A stretch of 64,000 nucleotides of DNA from Petaurus breviceps papuanus (Eukaryota; Chordata; Mammalia; Diprotodontia; Petauridae): the NCBI GenBank assembly GCA_028583685.1, contig JAMXIF010001183.1:10364373-10428372 (forward strand), in the 5' to 3' direction. The number at the start of each line of letters is the position of its first letter. Positions within the stretch are counted from its first letter, which is position 1. A program made the position numbers and the translations under genes. Shown here one piece after another: positions 53,455 to 63,739 of the stretch. Under the pieces are notes generated by a model, which had not been told where the DNA came from, did no database searches, and saw nothing but the letters and a program-made list of their open reading frames with translations.

Positions 53455-54107
53455 GAATCACAAAGTCACAAAACTTCAGAGTTGAAGAGGATATCCATGG
53501 TCATTTGGTACCACCCACATTTGAACAAGAAGCCTCTCTATAATATACCTGAAATGTAGTCATTCAACCCTGAAAGATTTCTAATGAAACAGAACCCGCT
53601 GCCTTCCAAAGAAACCAACTACTTGTATTTTTAGACAAGTTTTCCTTTCATCAAGCCTAAATTTTTGAAACCTCTCCCACTGCTCCTAGTTTGCCTTTTG
53701 GCGCCAACCAGGGTAGTGCTTTGGATGAGTGAGGACAGCTATCGCATCCTTCTTAAACTTTCTCCTGTCCAGATTAAACATGCCCATTTCAACCACTACT
53801 CATATGGCTGGTTACCATCCTGATTTTCTTCCTCCAAATGCCTTCTAAATGATCAGTCTCCTCAAAAATAATGCACAGACCAAGACATAATACTGCCAGT
53901 GTGGTCTGACCAGGACAGGGCATAGTAAAACAGTCACCTTCTTATTCTTGACTGTTCACTGGACCTTATGATAATATTAGCCTTCTCAGCTTCCAAATGG
54001 CACCATGAACTCATACAGATCTTACTACCTACTACAAGCCCTGAGATCTTTCTCAGATGAATTGCTATAACCATGCCACCAACACTAGAACAGAGCCTTG
54101 TACATAA
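53455..54107 (-). mobile_element. CR1/L3 LINE, long reversed copy
   Basis: Extends about 650 bases: tcacaaaacttcagagttga, gtagtcattcaaccctgaaa, cccactgctcctagtttgcc, tttctcctgtccagattaaa, ctggttaccatcctgatttt, gccagtgtggtctgaccagg, gccctgagatctttctcaga. This covers the last coding part and 3' end. Confidence 0.85.
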
Positions 54108-54108
54108 T

Positions 54109-54680
54109 TGTAGCAGCACACCCCAACATTCCCAGGGTGGTTGCCAATACAGGTTCTTAGATTTGCTTTTCTAAAGGAAAGCAACTCAAAATGGGTTAAC
54201 AATCTTGCTTTAATCAAACATATGTCATTTACTAGTTCAGGCGGAAAAGGTCAGCACCCTGAACTACAGAGAATACAAATAAGTTACAAGAAGACAGAGA
54301 AACAGATCAAGCAGACAGGCTTCCAACTGCCTGACCATTACATCCATACCAACATCTGGGTTTTCAAAGCTGGGGTGGGGAGGAGGGCTCGATGGCTGCA
54401 CCCAAAGTCTTCTGGTCTTGTCTGGTCAAATCACACAACACCTCTCAAAGTGAGCCCCAAAACAAAGCCTTACATCAGGGTTTATATAGCCTTCTCCTGG
54501 CTCAGAGAATGTCACAACCCTCTTGACCCACTACCCAATCACAGAGCATCAAGGTATGGGCATTCCTGAAAACCAAGCCTCCTGCTACAGGCTCCAGGTG
54601 CACTTAAGCCTATCAAAGGGCCTAGGGGTAGGCAAGATCTTAAATTCCCATTCCCATCTTAAATTCCCAATAGTAAGTGC
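54109..54680 (-). mobile_element. Solo LTR of an endogenous retrovirus-like element, copy B
   Basis: Begins tgtagcagcacaccccaaca and shares ordered blocks with copy A: tgcttttctaaaggaaagca, caatcttgctttaatcaaac, tttatatagccttctcctgg, gtcacaaccctcttgaccca. The 142-codon frame in it is not a gene. Old fossil; no internal region. Confidence 0.65.
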
Positions 54681-54689
54681 CTAATGAAC

Positions 54690-54850
54690 AATTGCTGAAT
54701 TACCTTAAATTTAATGTTTACAAAACACAGTTTAGGAAGGTCCTGCCAGGTTGAAAAGATCATGACCTACCAATTGACTGTATATTTTTACACAGTTTAG
54801 AGGGACTCCTTACCAGGTTGATAGCAGGGAGATAAATTTGGAAAGTCAGC
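54690..54850. other. Short single-copy stretch
   Basis: AT-rich; nothing recognised. Confidence 0.35.
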
Positions 54851-54854
54851 TCTG

Positions 54855-54930
54855 AAAAATCATTTGCCAAGTCTTAGAGGGGTTGCAATCTGTGTTGGTA
54901 GAGGGAGTGTCCACACTGATGTGCTGAAGT
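54855..54930 (+). mobile_element. CORE-SINE tail fragment (third tail type)
   Basis: ccaagtcttagaggggttgc, aatctgtgttggtagaggga, gtgtccacactgatg: same tail as at 52375-52570. Confidence 0.5.
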
Positions 54931-55164
54931 AGTAAAAGCTCTCAGAAATATTCGAATAACTTATCTCTAAAGCAAATGTATCCTTTTTTTTAACTTTATA
55001 TAACAGTCTTCAAACAGCCAAACCATGTCATAGGAAAGAGTCCTTGGAGGCTAGAGAAGGCTGCTGCTACATGCTCTAAAGTTTCCCTTTAGAAAAGACA
55101 AAGTTTAGTAGATTTCCTTCAAGGTGCAGTTCATTATATAACAGATTTGCACAAATGGTAGTTG

Positions 55165-55350
55165 ATTACAGTGGGGAAAAAAAACCTATTGGTTTTAGAA
55201 TCAAGGATCTGCATTCAAATCCTACCTCTGATACTTAGTACCTGTGTAAACTTGGGCAAGTTACTTAACATCTCCAATCCTCAGTGACAGTACATGTAAA
55301 ATGGGGGAGTTGAGGTTCTTTGAGTTGGATCTGTGCTCCTATGAGTCCTC
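55165..55350 (+). mobile_element. CORE-SINE with L2-type tail
   Basis: ctattggttttagaatcaag, ctgcattcaaatcctacctc, CORE gtgtaaacttgggcaagtta, gtaaaatgggggagttgagg, ttctttgagttggatctgtg. Confidence 0.8.
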
Positions 55351-55354
55351 TCAC

Positions 55355-56420
55355 ATTCTGCCTCCTTTAAGACACAGGAAAAAGCTGAAATGCCACCTTG
55401 ATATAAACAGCAGGCATCATTCAGTGCCAGTTTTGTGCAGGGCTCCCACTGTAAAAATTAGAAGCACATTCTTACCCATTCCTTTTTTTTTCACATTAAC
55501 TTGAAATATAAACGTGAAAAGGAAGAGGGGAAGATCATAAACATGAGTCACTAGTATGTGAAACAAATATTTTCTTTCCTGTGCTCTCTAGGAACACCGG
55601 AGGTTTTAGAGAATGTTAATACTCCTCCTCAACAGCAGTGTGTTCACCCCCACCCCACCCATTTATCTTCACACAACTTGAAGTCAATAGGAAATCTGCA
55701 CACAGAAAAAGAGATGAGGAGGTGGGGAATGGCGCAGATAAATGGAGCACAGTGACGAAACCTCTGGGAAATTATTTTTTCCCCAAATCTATTACCTTTT
55801 TGTACATTCATTCATGTACATCCATTGTCTAGGACTAATATCAATGACAAGCTTAATCAGAGAGAGAAAATGAAAAGCAAACAGAGATGGTCTTTGATGA
55901 TACTGCCTGGTTTAGGCCACATTTCACATAGCGGTCTTTATGAGCCATCAATGGTTTGGATATGCATTTGTGCCTCTAAAGACACGAAGTTTACATTTGG
56001 ACAATATTAAAATAAGACAGATAAAATATTTCTTATTACAGATAAGAAGCATCTATTGACAAAATAAACAAAGATCCATTTTTTTAATGAAAAGGAAATA
56101 GGATGCTGCTCACATTTCATGTCAGAAACTGTCATTACTTTAATAGGCCATTATGGTGGCATTTGGTGACCTTATGCAAGGGGGCAATCAGTTTGTTATG
56201 GAAGAGCTGGTTCACCTCAAAGGAAATGTTTCCTCTCTAAAGTAGGTCATTCCCCTTGGGCCTTCACAAAATCAGATGTAAATAGGTCTGAGTAATAGTT
56301 ATAGGTGCAGAAAATGCATGGAATCAGTACAGGGGGCAGGAAGGAGCAATGCTCATCATGAGCCTTGGCAGTACCAAGTGGCAGTGATATTCCCAAATGC
56401 CTCAGCAGGGTAGTTATAGC
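55355..56420. other. Single-copy stretch, nothing recognised
   Basis: About 1.1 kb without a nameable repeat. Frames of 60-67 codons overlap each other and look random. Confidence 0.45.
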
Positions 56421-56424
56421 TCTG

Positions 56425-56520
56425 TTTGCAAACATATTTCTTGAATACCTAGCAGATGCCTTATGACAACTTCCTGATAAGTACTAGCACTAAAAATATA
56501 AGAGGAACTCAAGAACTGTA
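56425..56520 (-). mobile_element. Possible L2 LINE fragment
   Basis: catatttcttgaatacctag, cagatgccttatgacaactt, ataagtactagcactaaaaa resembles a reversed L2 3' end. Confidence 0.4.
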
Positions 56521-56624
56521 CCTGTTGATTGAACTGTACACTCTTGAATTCATTCAAAAAGCATTTAAGTAGTGAGGGTTGTTGAGAAAGCACCTGTTTT
56601 CCAGATCTACAGGAGATACTCAGA

Positions 56625-56750
56625 AATGTCATTCACTCATTCATTTATTTGACAAGTCTATTCCTTTGAGTGCACTGTGCTAGGCTTTGTGGGGGACAGA
56701 AGAAAGGTATAAAACCCAGTCCCTTCATTCAAAGAGAATGGACAGTTCCA
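56625..56750 (-). mobile_element. L2 LINE 3' fragment
   Basis: cattcactcattcatttatt, gagtgcactgtgctaggctt, tgtgggggacagaagaaagg, cagtcccttcattcaaagag. Confidence 0.75.
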
Positions 56751-56754
56751 GATC

Positions 56755-57160
56755 ATTTCCTAGAAAATTTGTACCCAATTGTAAGGAAAGGCTCTTTAGC
56801 TATGGCTAAGCATATGGCTACGTGCTGGGATATACAGTCACAGAAGTATTTCTTAGGAATGTCTTTACCTTGAAAATGCCTCTGTTTGAATAAGTAATTG
56901 TTACCTATGATGTTTGGAAAGGTTTTATTGAAGAAAAGAGGAAGTCTGTGAAGGAAGAACAGTTCTCTGAATGTTAACCATGAGAATGTGGGGAATTGTC
57001 AGGGTCTTCACAATATCGAAAGAATGGTTTAACTTGTGAAGAGTAAGATGTGCAATGCTGTGAAAGATACTTGGGTAAAATAATAATCTTACTGTAACTC
57101 CAAGATTGAGATTACTTAACAAATTATTTGGAGCAAAGACAGAATAATAACTGTTACTAT
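56755..57160. other. Single-copy stretch
   Basis: No repeat recognised before the SINE pair. Confidence 0.4.
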
Positions 57161-57177
57161 ATCCCCCAAACAATTCT

Positions 57178-57336
57178 TTTTTTTTTTTTAAGCAATCGGG
57201 GTTAAGTAACTTGCTCAAGGTTACACAGCCAGTTATTTCTGGGTGTGGTGCTGAGTATCTGAGCCCAGATTTGATCCCCAGGTCATCCTGACATTGGAGC
57301 CAGTGCTCTTACTCACTGAGCCACCTGGCTGCCCCT
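57178..57336 (-). mobile_element. Poly-A tRNA-SINE, WSINE1-like type B, with TSD
   Basis: T-run, gcaatcggggttaagtaact, tgctcaaggttacacagcca, gttatttctgggtgtggtgc, head cttactcactgagccacctg. The 16-mer tcccccaaacaattct flanks it at 57162-57177 and 57337-57352 with no mismatch. Confidence 0.95.
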
Positions 57337-57418
57337 TCCCCCAAACAATTCTAAAGTACTGAGAATGAGCATAGCAAAACTGGGATGATATCTGGGAGAA
57401 AAAAAATTGATATTCTTT

Positions 57419-57564
57419 TTCTTTTTGGAGGGCAATTGGGGTTAAGTGACTTGCCCAAGGTCACATGGTTTGTTTTTGTGTTAAGTGTCTGAGGCTGGAT
57501 TTGAACTCAGGTCCTCCTGACTCCAGGGCCGGTGCTCTATTCACTGCGCCACCTAGCCACCCCT
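57419..57564 (-). mobile_element. Poly-A tRNA-SINE, WSINE1-like type A, with TSD
   Basis: gcaattggggttaagtgact, tgcccaaggtcacatggttt, gtctgaggctggatttgaac, head ctattcactgcgccacctag. The 18-mer aaaaaattgatattcttt flanks it at 57401-57418 and 57565-57582 with no mismatch. The A tail is degraded to ttctttttgga-type sequence. Confidence 0.95.
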
Positions 57565-57734
57565 AAAAAATTGATATTCTTTATGCACATCGATGCAGAA
57601 TGAAAAAAGTACTACATTTCTTGTGCTTTTACTTACTTGTTCTCAGAACATAGAAAGAAGCTACTGGCAAGGAAAGCTCCCTCCATTAATTCCAAGGAGG
57701 CCTACAATAACAGCGTATTAAAATATGTGTGAAT

Positions 57735-57832
57735 TCAGGAAAGTTCTGGGTTTCATTATCTTCATCTTTTAAAGATGGAGTTGGGTTAGATAATCACTGT
57801 GGTCCCTTCCAGATCTAATGTTCTGCAATTTT
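57735..57832 (+). mobile_element. CORE-SINE tail of L2/CR1 type
   Basis: gggtttcattatcttcatct, gttgggttagataatcactg, tggtcccttccagatctaat. Confidence 0.6.
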
Positions 57833-57839
57833 GAGAAAA

Positions 57840-58155
57840 AGCATTGCTTACATTAGGAGTTAAGTTTATAACAGTCTGGAAGAAACCATTCTGATCCTTC
57901 CTCCTAAAGAGTGACAACAGTCCTCTTTCCCATAACCCAGGAAGCTCCTGAAAGAACCTGCTTTCATAGTCATTCTCGGTATTATAATTACAACTGATGT
58001 CTTGTTACTCTCTAGCTATTTGGAATAAGTGTCATAATTATCTCCCCTTTGTTCAGCAGGCTCCAACCAGAACAGTAAATCTGGGGAAAGTGAGCATGTG
58101 GTCAGATGGCTAAGTTGAGGAGGAAGTTTTATTGTTGACAGGCTGGGTTCTTCTA
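57840..58155. other. Single-copy stretch
   Basis: Nothing recognised. Confidence 0.35.
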
Positions 58156-58159
58156 GATC

Positions 58160-58292
58160 AGGAGTGGGGAACCTGTTGCCTCAAGGCCACATGTGGCTTT
58201 CTATGTCTTTGGATGCAGCTTTCTGACTGAGTCCAAGTTTTACAGAACAAATCCTTTTATTAAGGGGATTGTTCAGTGAAGTTTAGATGTGG
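58160..58292. mobile_element. Left half of a hAT foldback element
   Basis: caggagtggggaacctgttg, cctcaaggccacatgtggct, actgagtccaagttttacag, aacaaatccttttattaagg, then only the first bases of the right arm. Same family as 49100-49302. Confidence 0.75.
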
Positions 58293-58452
58293 AATATAGA
58301 AGGTGTGTAGAATGTTGTTACCAATCCTGAGATCTAAAATCTAAGAAATAGGTATGAACATTCTATTATGTATCCAGAGTAGACAGCAGTAACCTGTGGG
58401 ATTTAAAGAGGCATAGCATAGATCATCTGAGCTCTGCCTTCATCAATTACTG

Positions 58453-58688
58453 TTTGGTCATTTTTTTCAGTCAACTCTGTGAGCCCGTTTGGGATTTTCT
58501 TGGCAAAGATACTGGGGTGGTTGACAATTTCCTTCTCCAGCTCATTTTACAGATGAGGAATTGAGGCAAACAGAGTTAAGTGATGTGTTCAGGGTCACAC
58601 AATTATTAAGTGGCTGAGGCTGGATTTTAACCCAGGTCTTCCTGAATCCAAACCTGGCATTCTATCCACTGTGCCACATAACTGCCCC
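58453..58688 (-). mobile_element. MAR1 SINE
   Basis: gggattttcttggcaaagat, ctggggtggttgacaatttc, gatgaggaattgaggcaaac, CORE gtgttcagggtcacacaatt, head ctatccactgtgccacataa. Confidence 0.92.
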
Positions 58689-58694
58689 TGCCTT

Positions 58695-60390
58695 CATCTC
58701 CTCCCAGGAATATTAAGCAGCAGCTGGCCACAGTGGAGAGAAGAAATCAGACAACCACATACAACTCCTTGTTTATTTTTCTCACTCTCCTTCACCTACC
58801 CTTCACCTACCTCCCTCTACTTTTTCTTTTTGGTTTTAGATCCAGCAAAGTGTCATGGTCATCCATCACATTAGAGCCAACTGGGACCAGGAGGCGTAAT
58901 CTAATTCCATCTTCTTTATAGGAATACAGATGTCTTAGGGCAAATGCTAGCTATTTAGGATAACAGCTATTCTCAATTCATAGAAGTGTTTCTTTGGATT
59001 TGTATGTCTATCATTGGGCTTGAAATTTCCTAGAAAGTCAACAAACTTGCTGTTTCTCACTAAATATCTCTTTCTCTTTTTCTCGTAACAAAATTTTCTG
59101 TTTATTTAGTGGAGTTCAGCCAGCCAAGTGTCCTATTGTTCATTGCCAAAAAAAAAGGTCCCTGGCTAAAGAGAAATGGCTTTAACAGATCTGGCAGAGA
59201 ACCCTGGTCAGTGTCTTTAACAGATTTGATGGAAAAACACTCAGGGTTTATAAAACTACCCAGTACTCCTCCTGGGCTATCCTCTAGGGTGGTAGTCTAC
59301 TTATTATGGGAAAGTCCAGAGTAGTGGTCTCAAATTCAAAATTTATTACTTAAAAATTGTAACATTTATCATCTTGCCCTGCTGTTACTACATAACTCAT
59401 AAATGTGATAATAAAACTTAATATTCATTCTTTTTTAAAAGGTTAATATATTTCATAACATACCTGGAACAGATACATGCTGTAAACAGGCAGCTTGCTA
59501 CCAGTTGGAGACAATGCATCTGTTATTTGCATTTTTTGCCAAAGAAGAATTAAAAGGTCCAATTCTTCTATAGAATTAGCATTTGAATCTATTGAGTTTG
59601 TTTTTTAACCCACAATTAATTAGCAGAGTAACTATTTAAATAGCATATGCCACATAATTAGCTTGTTTTTCTTCTCAGCTACTCAAACAACCTGATTTTC
59701 CTTCTTTATACTGGCATTCTGTTTCATATTTCCCAAAACATACTGCTATATTTCCAATGTCCTAACATTCAAAATGCTTCATGTATTTTAGTTTGATGAG
59801 TTATAATTATTTTGAAACACATGAAAAATATGGTATCCATCACAGACATGATATTCTAACAACATTTTTCTAAATCTCTTTAGAGGCTAGACTCTGAAGA
59901 CCATTTTAATTCAAGGTATAGACAGCAATAAACTGGGGAGAAGTTAGCAACTGTCTTCTAGATGCAGTCTGTTGTCACTGCGTAATAAGACCTACCCACC
60001 AATTTAATAAAATCCAATTAATGGACTATGCCTACCAGCAGACTTTAAATAGGACTGACCTTTTGAGAGTCAAAATCAACACAACTTTATCTGGTCCCAC
60101 TGAATGAAGCTAGCAAAACAAGTATCAGAGGAAAGTCAGTTTCATATTTAAATTGTTCAGTGGATAACAATGAGTGGCCTAATGTGGATGTATGTAGAAG
60201 GATATATAAGGTTATGCCAAAATCAGCTTAAACTGGTTCATAGAGCTAATTTTTAAATTTTCAGTATGAGCAATTCTACCTCTAAAATTGTTAACACCAC
60301 AAAAAGTGGGCTTGATTTTTTGTTTTGTTGACTGTCTAGACATAAGAAAATTATAGAGAAAATGTTAGTAACACACATTAAACTTTAAAA
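58695..60390. other. Repeat-poor AT-rich block
   Basis: 1.7 kb with no recognised repeat. 59560-60110 holds several TAAT-core motifs (caattaattagcag, cacataattagc, ccaattaatgg) and the 12-bp palindrome ctatttaaatag at 59632-59643, a texture typical of conserved non-coding DNA. No gene called. Confidence 0.4.
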
Positions 60391-60394
60391 GTAT

Positions 60395-61085
60395 GTTGTA
60401 GGTCTGTATGCCAAAGAGATCATAAAAAAGGGGGAAAAGGACCTACATATGCAACAATATTTATTGCAGTCCTTTTTGTGGTGGCAAAATATTGGAAGTT
60501 GAGGAGATGCCCATAAATTGGGGAATGGCTAAACAAATTATGTTATATGAATGTAATGAAATACTATTGTGTAATAAGAAATGACAAACAGGCAGAATTC
60601 AGAAAAATACCTGGAAAAATTTGTATGAACTGATACAAAGTGAAATGAGAAGAACCAGGAAAACATTGTACACAGCATCAGTAATATTGTATGATGATCA
60701 ACCATGAATGACTCAGCTCTTCTCAGCAACACAATGATCAAAGGCAAATACAAAGGACTCACAAAGGAAAATGCAATCCATATCCAGACAAAGAACAGAC
60801 TGACCCTGAATGCAAATTGAAGGGTATTTTTTTTTACTTACTTTATCCTTTCCCCTGTTTTTTTTTTTCCTCTTGATATGTTTCTTCTTTCACAGCTGTG
60901 ACTAACATGGAAATATTTTTACATGATGGCACACATATAATCTATATAAAACTGCCTCCCATTTTCAGAAGTGGGAGTGGAGAGAGTGAGGAAGAACAAT
61001 TTGGAACTCAAAATCTTATAAAAATGAATGCTAAAAATTTACTTGACATGTAACTGGGGAAAAATACTATTAAAAAATAAAAGTG
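60395..61085 (+). mobile_element. L1 3' region, longest copy
   Basis: tatgccaaagagatcataaa, tattgcagtcctttttgtgg, ttggggaatggctaaacaaa, tgaaatactattgtgtaata, gaactgatacaaagtgaaat, acattgtacacagcatcagt, tcttctcagcaacacaatga, ggaactcaaaatcttataaa and an A-rich end. 5'-truncated; about 690 bases remain. Confidence 0.9.
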
Positions 61086-61177
61086 TGTTGTGTCGTACAT
61101 TTTTTTTGGAGAGCTAGTTGTTAAACATTTACCAGCACACTCCTGGATATATGAAGAAAATTATACTAAAGATGTGC

Positions 61178-61392
61178 ATTGTTGTTGTTCAGCTGTATTT
61201 GACTCTTCATGATCCCATTGACCATGCAATACTGTCCATGGGGTTTTCTGGACAAAGATACTAGAGTGGTTTGCCATGTCTTTCTCCAGTGGATTAAGGC
61301 AAACAAAAGTTAAGTGACTTGCCCAGGGTCACACAGCTTGTAAGTGCCTGAGGCCATATTTGAACTCAGGCCTTCCTCACTCCAAGTCCAGT
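61178..61392 (-). mobile_element. MAR1-related CORE-SINE, longer-tail variant
   Basis: gttgttgttcagctgtattt, gactcttcatgatcccattg, then an extra block (accatgcaatactgtccatg) before gggttttctggacaaagata, ccagtggattaaggcaaaca and the CORE gacttgcccagggtcacaca. The extra block distinguishes it from the other MAR1 copies here. The head is cut at ctccaagtccag. Confidence 0.85.
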
Positions 61393-61439
61393 CCTACCTA
61401 CCATGTCCTTCCTACCTACCATGTCCTTCCTACCTACCA
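61393..61439. repeat. 18-bp minisatellite, 2.6 copies
   Basis: cctacctaccatgtcctt repeats exactly at 61393-61410 and 61411-61428, with a partial third copy (61429-61439). It lies where the SINE head should be. Confidence 0.97.
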
Positions 61440-61464
61440 AGCCACCTAAATACTTCCAAAGATA

Positions 61465-61700
61465 TGCATTACTTATATTCTAGTCCCTCAAGTTCTTGGC
61501 TTTCTACACACAATATTCCATTTCCTAGTCTTACATAGCCTGTCCTTCGCGCATGGAAACCTCCTCCTCCTTACTTCATTTCTTACAGAATTTTCCTGAT
61601 GCTCCCAGTTGTCAATGCCCTCATTCCTGAACTTGCTTTGTACTTATTTATTTATATACACATTATCCCCCTCTGCCTCCTCCAACCCTTAAAAAATGTG
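61465..61700 (+). mobile_element. L2 LINE 3' end
   Basis: cacacaatattccatttcct, cagaattttcctgatgctcc, gaacttgctttgtacttatt, atacacattatccccctctg. Confidence 0.7.
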
Positions 61701-61767
61701 TGTTTTTTAGATTGTTGTTGAATTACTCAATATAATTCTTTCCTTGGGGGACCTAAGTCTAACTTTA

Positions 61768-61998
61768 GGTCAGAAGTTCTTTGTCTTTATTTATGTCATG
61801 AATCCCTCTGGGAGTCTAGTGAAAAACCTATGGATCCCTTCTCAGAATGATGTTTTTAAATGAATAAAACCAAATACAGAGTATTACAAAGGAAACCAAA
61901 TGTGAGTGAAAATAAACACGTGATCTTTTTCCCCATCCAAGTTCATAGACTCCTTAAAATCTATTCAGGGTGTCCAGGTTAAGGGCCCCTGCCTTCAG
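61768..61998. mobile_element. hAT-type non-autonomous DNA transposon, near complete
   Basis: gtcagaagttctttgtcttt, gtctagtgaaaaacctatgg, cccttctcagaatgatgttt, ttacaaaggaaaccaaatgt, end ccaggttaagggcccctgcc. Its two ends are roughly inverted copies of each other. Confidence 0.7.
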
Positions 61999-61999
61999 C

Positions 62000-62980
62000 A
62001 TAGACTCTTTCATCGGCATCACTCCAGTCTCTTCAAAGAGAAAAAAATTAAGAAAGCTAAGACAGTTAAAAATGGTTTATGCTTATATTTATTCCTTCGA
62101 GAACTATTTTTTGAGCACCTACTGTTGACCACATACCGTTTCTGGCTGAAACAGTAAAATGGTAGAAGTTCTTTTTAGCAATTTTCCAAACAGACAGCTG
62201 GGATTTGATTTTTATTTCACTGGGTTGTCACTGAAAGGTTTGGCCCTATTACTCATGGAAAAAATGAGCCCCGGGTTAAAATACAGGCAAAGGAAATAAT
62301 CAGGGGAGGATACAGCCATGTTGACTGGGTTTTTTTGCTTTCCACTAAAAACCATGCCAAGTTCAGGAGAAAATGCAAATTAGTAAAAACCTAACAAATT
62401 TATTCAGTCTGAAAAGATAGAATCATCCGGGAAAGAGAGTTCTTCCTTTTCTACATGGACTCCTCTTACAAAGTTAATTTGATGCTCCATTAGAAAGTTT
62501 CCAGGGCACTATATCTGGCTGGCTGGATGCTGTCTTAGTTATATAGGTAATTCTCTTATCATACATCTACGGACACTTAGAGTGGTAGGGCAGGTACAGC
62601 AGTCTAATGCTAGGGGCACTAGGGATAGCCCAGGGGGAACAATGGCATGGCATCCAAGTTCCCTTCCAGCTCGACATCTGTGAGCCCACATTCCTATGAC
62701 ATCACCCTGGCATCCCAGGTCTAATGCGATCTGTCACATAAGATGTTGGCTCCATCCTGCAGGAGGCCTACCCTTGGTTCCTTGTCTTGGGGCTAAACAA
62801 TATGCTTCCTGACATCAGGCACAAATCTTGTCCAGGATTGCCCTAGCTCTGAGGACAGGCTCAGTCCCCTTTCTCAAATGGATGTTTTGGCTCCTGGCTT
62901 CTGGTAAAACCCAATCTGTGAAGTGTTCCCTGGCCAATTCCTCAAGGTCCTACAGTCCTCTCCCCTGTCCTGAACAATTC
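62000..62980. other. Single-copy stretch, GC-richer after 62500
   Basis: No repeat named. A 60-codon plus frame at 62828-63010 is unrecognised and runs into the MAR1 copy. Confidence 0.4.
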
Positions 62981-62981
62981 T

Positions 62982-63203
62982 GTGTTGTTGTTGTTCTTTG
63001 TTATTGTTGAGTCATGTTTGACTCTTAATGATCAATTGGGATTTGCTTGGAAAATGAGTGGAACTGATTTTACAGATGAAGAAACTGGGGCAAACAGTGT
63101 TAAATGACATGTCCAGGGTCACACAGTTAGTAAGTGTCTGAGGTCAGATTTGAACTCATATCTTCCTTACTCCAGGTCCAGCACTCTATCCACTGTACCA
63201 CCT
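62982..63203 (-). mobile_element. MAR1 SINE with shortened tail
   Basis: gttgttgttctttgttattg, gagtcatgtttgactcttaa, cagatgaagaaactggggca, CORE catgtccagggtcacacagt, head ctctatccactgtaccacct. Part of the tail (about 60 bases) is missing. Confidence 0.9.
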
Positions 63204-63384
63204 TTAAATAAACTAAATTAAATACTATGAAATGGTTTATTATGGCACCCTTTTATATTTGTGTATTTTAGAAATCTTTATACAGTACAGTTTTCCAGCA
63301 TATGGTTAGTTGATTAAATATGTTTATCCTTATTTCTACAAGAGGTTAGGCATCAACCCTCTACTTCACCAATATAATTTCCCT

Positions 63385-63482
63385 TGCCCATTCATTCATT
63401 CACCCATTTATCTGTTCACTGAACAAACATTGAGAGGCACTGTAGGCAAACAACTGTGTTACACAATGAAAGGAGGTACAAA
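63385..63482 (-). mobile_element. L2 LINE 3' end, first part (split by a SINE)
   Basis: ttcattcattcacccattta, cactgaacaaacattgagag, gcactgtaggcaaacaactg. Confidence 0.65.
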
Positions 63483-63484
63483 AG

Positions 63485-63737
63485 TACAACTATGTGGTAC
63501 AGTGGGTAAAAACATTGGACTTACACTCAGGACAACCCGAGTTCAAGTCTTACTTCATACACTTCCTGGCTGGGTGAGCCTGGGACAAGTCACTGAAAAC
63601 ACTCTCAGCCTCATTTTCCTAATCTGTAAAAACGGGAATAATAACAACCCCTGTCTCTCAGAGTTGTTGTGAGGACCGTACACAGTGCTATGCAAAATCT
63701 AAAGGGCCATGTAAATGTTAGCTGTTACTGTTATTGG
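63485..63737 (+). mobile_element. CORE-SINE with MIR-type tail, nested in L2
   Basis: Head caactatgtggtacagtggg, gacaacccgagttcaagtct, core gtgagcctgggacaagtcac, tail gttgttgtgaggaccgtaca and tgtaaatgttagctgttact. Confidence 0.85.
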
Positions 63738-63739
63738 AT

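Noticed and set aside
54141-54569. 142-codon plus-strand frame
   Set aside because: It lies wholly within the solo LTR and runs antisense to it.
50221-54680. The two LTRs as ends of one provirus
   Set aside because: Between them are a MIR, an L1 3' end, L2, MAR1 and two CR1/L3 copies, with no retroviral internal sequence.
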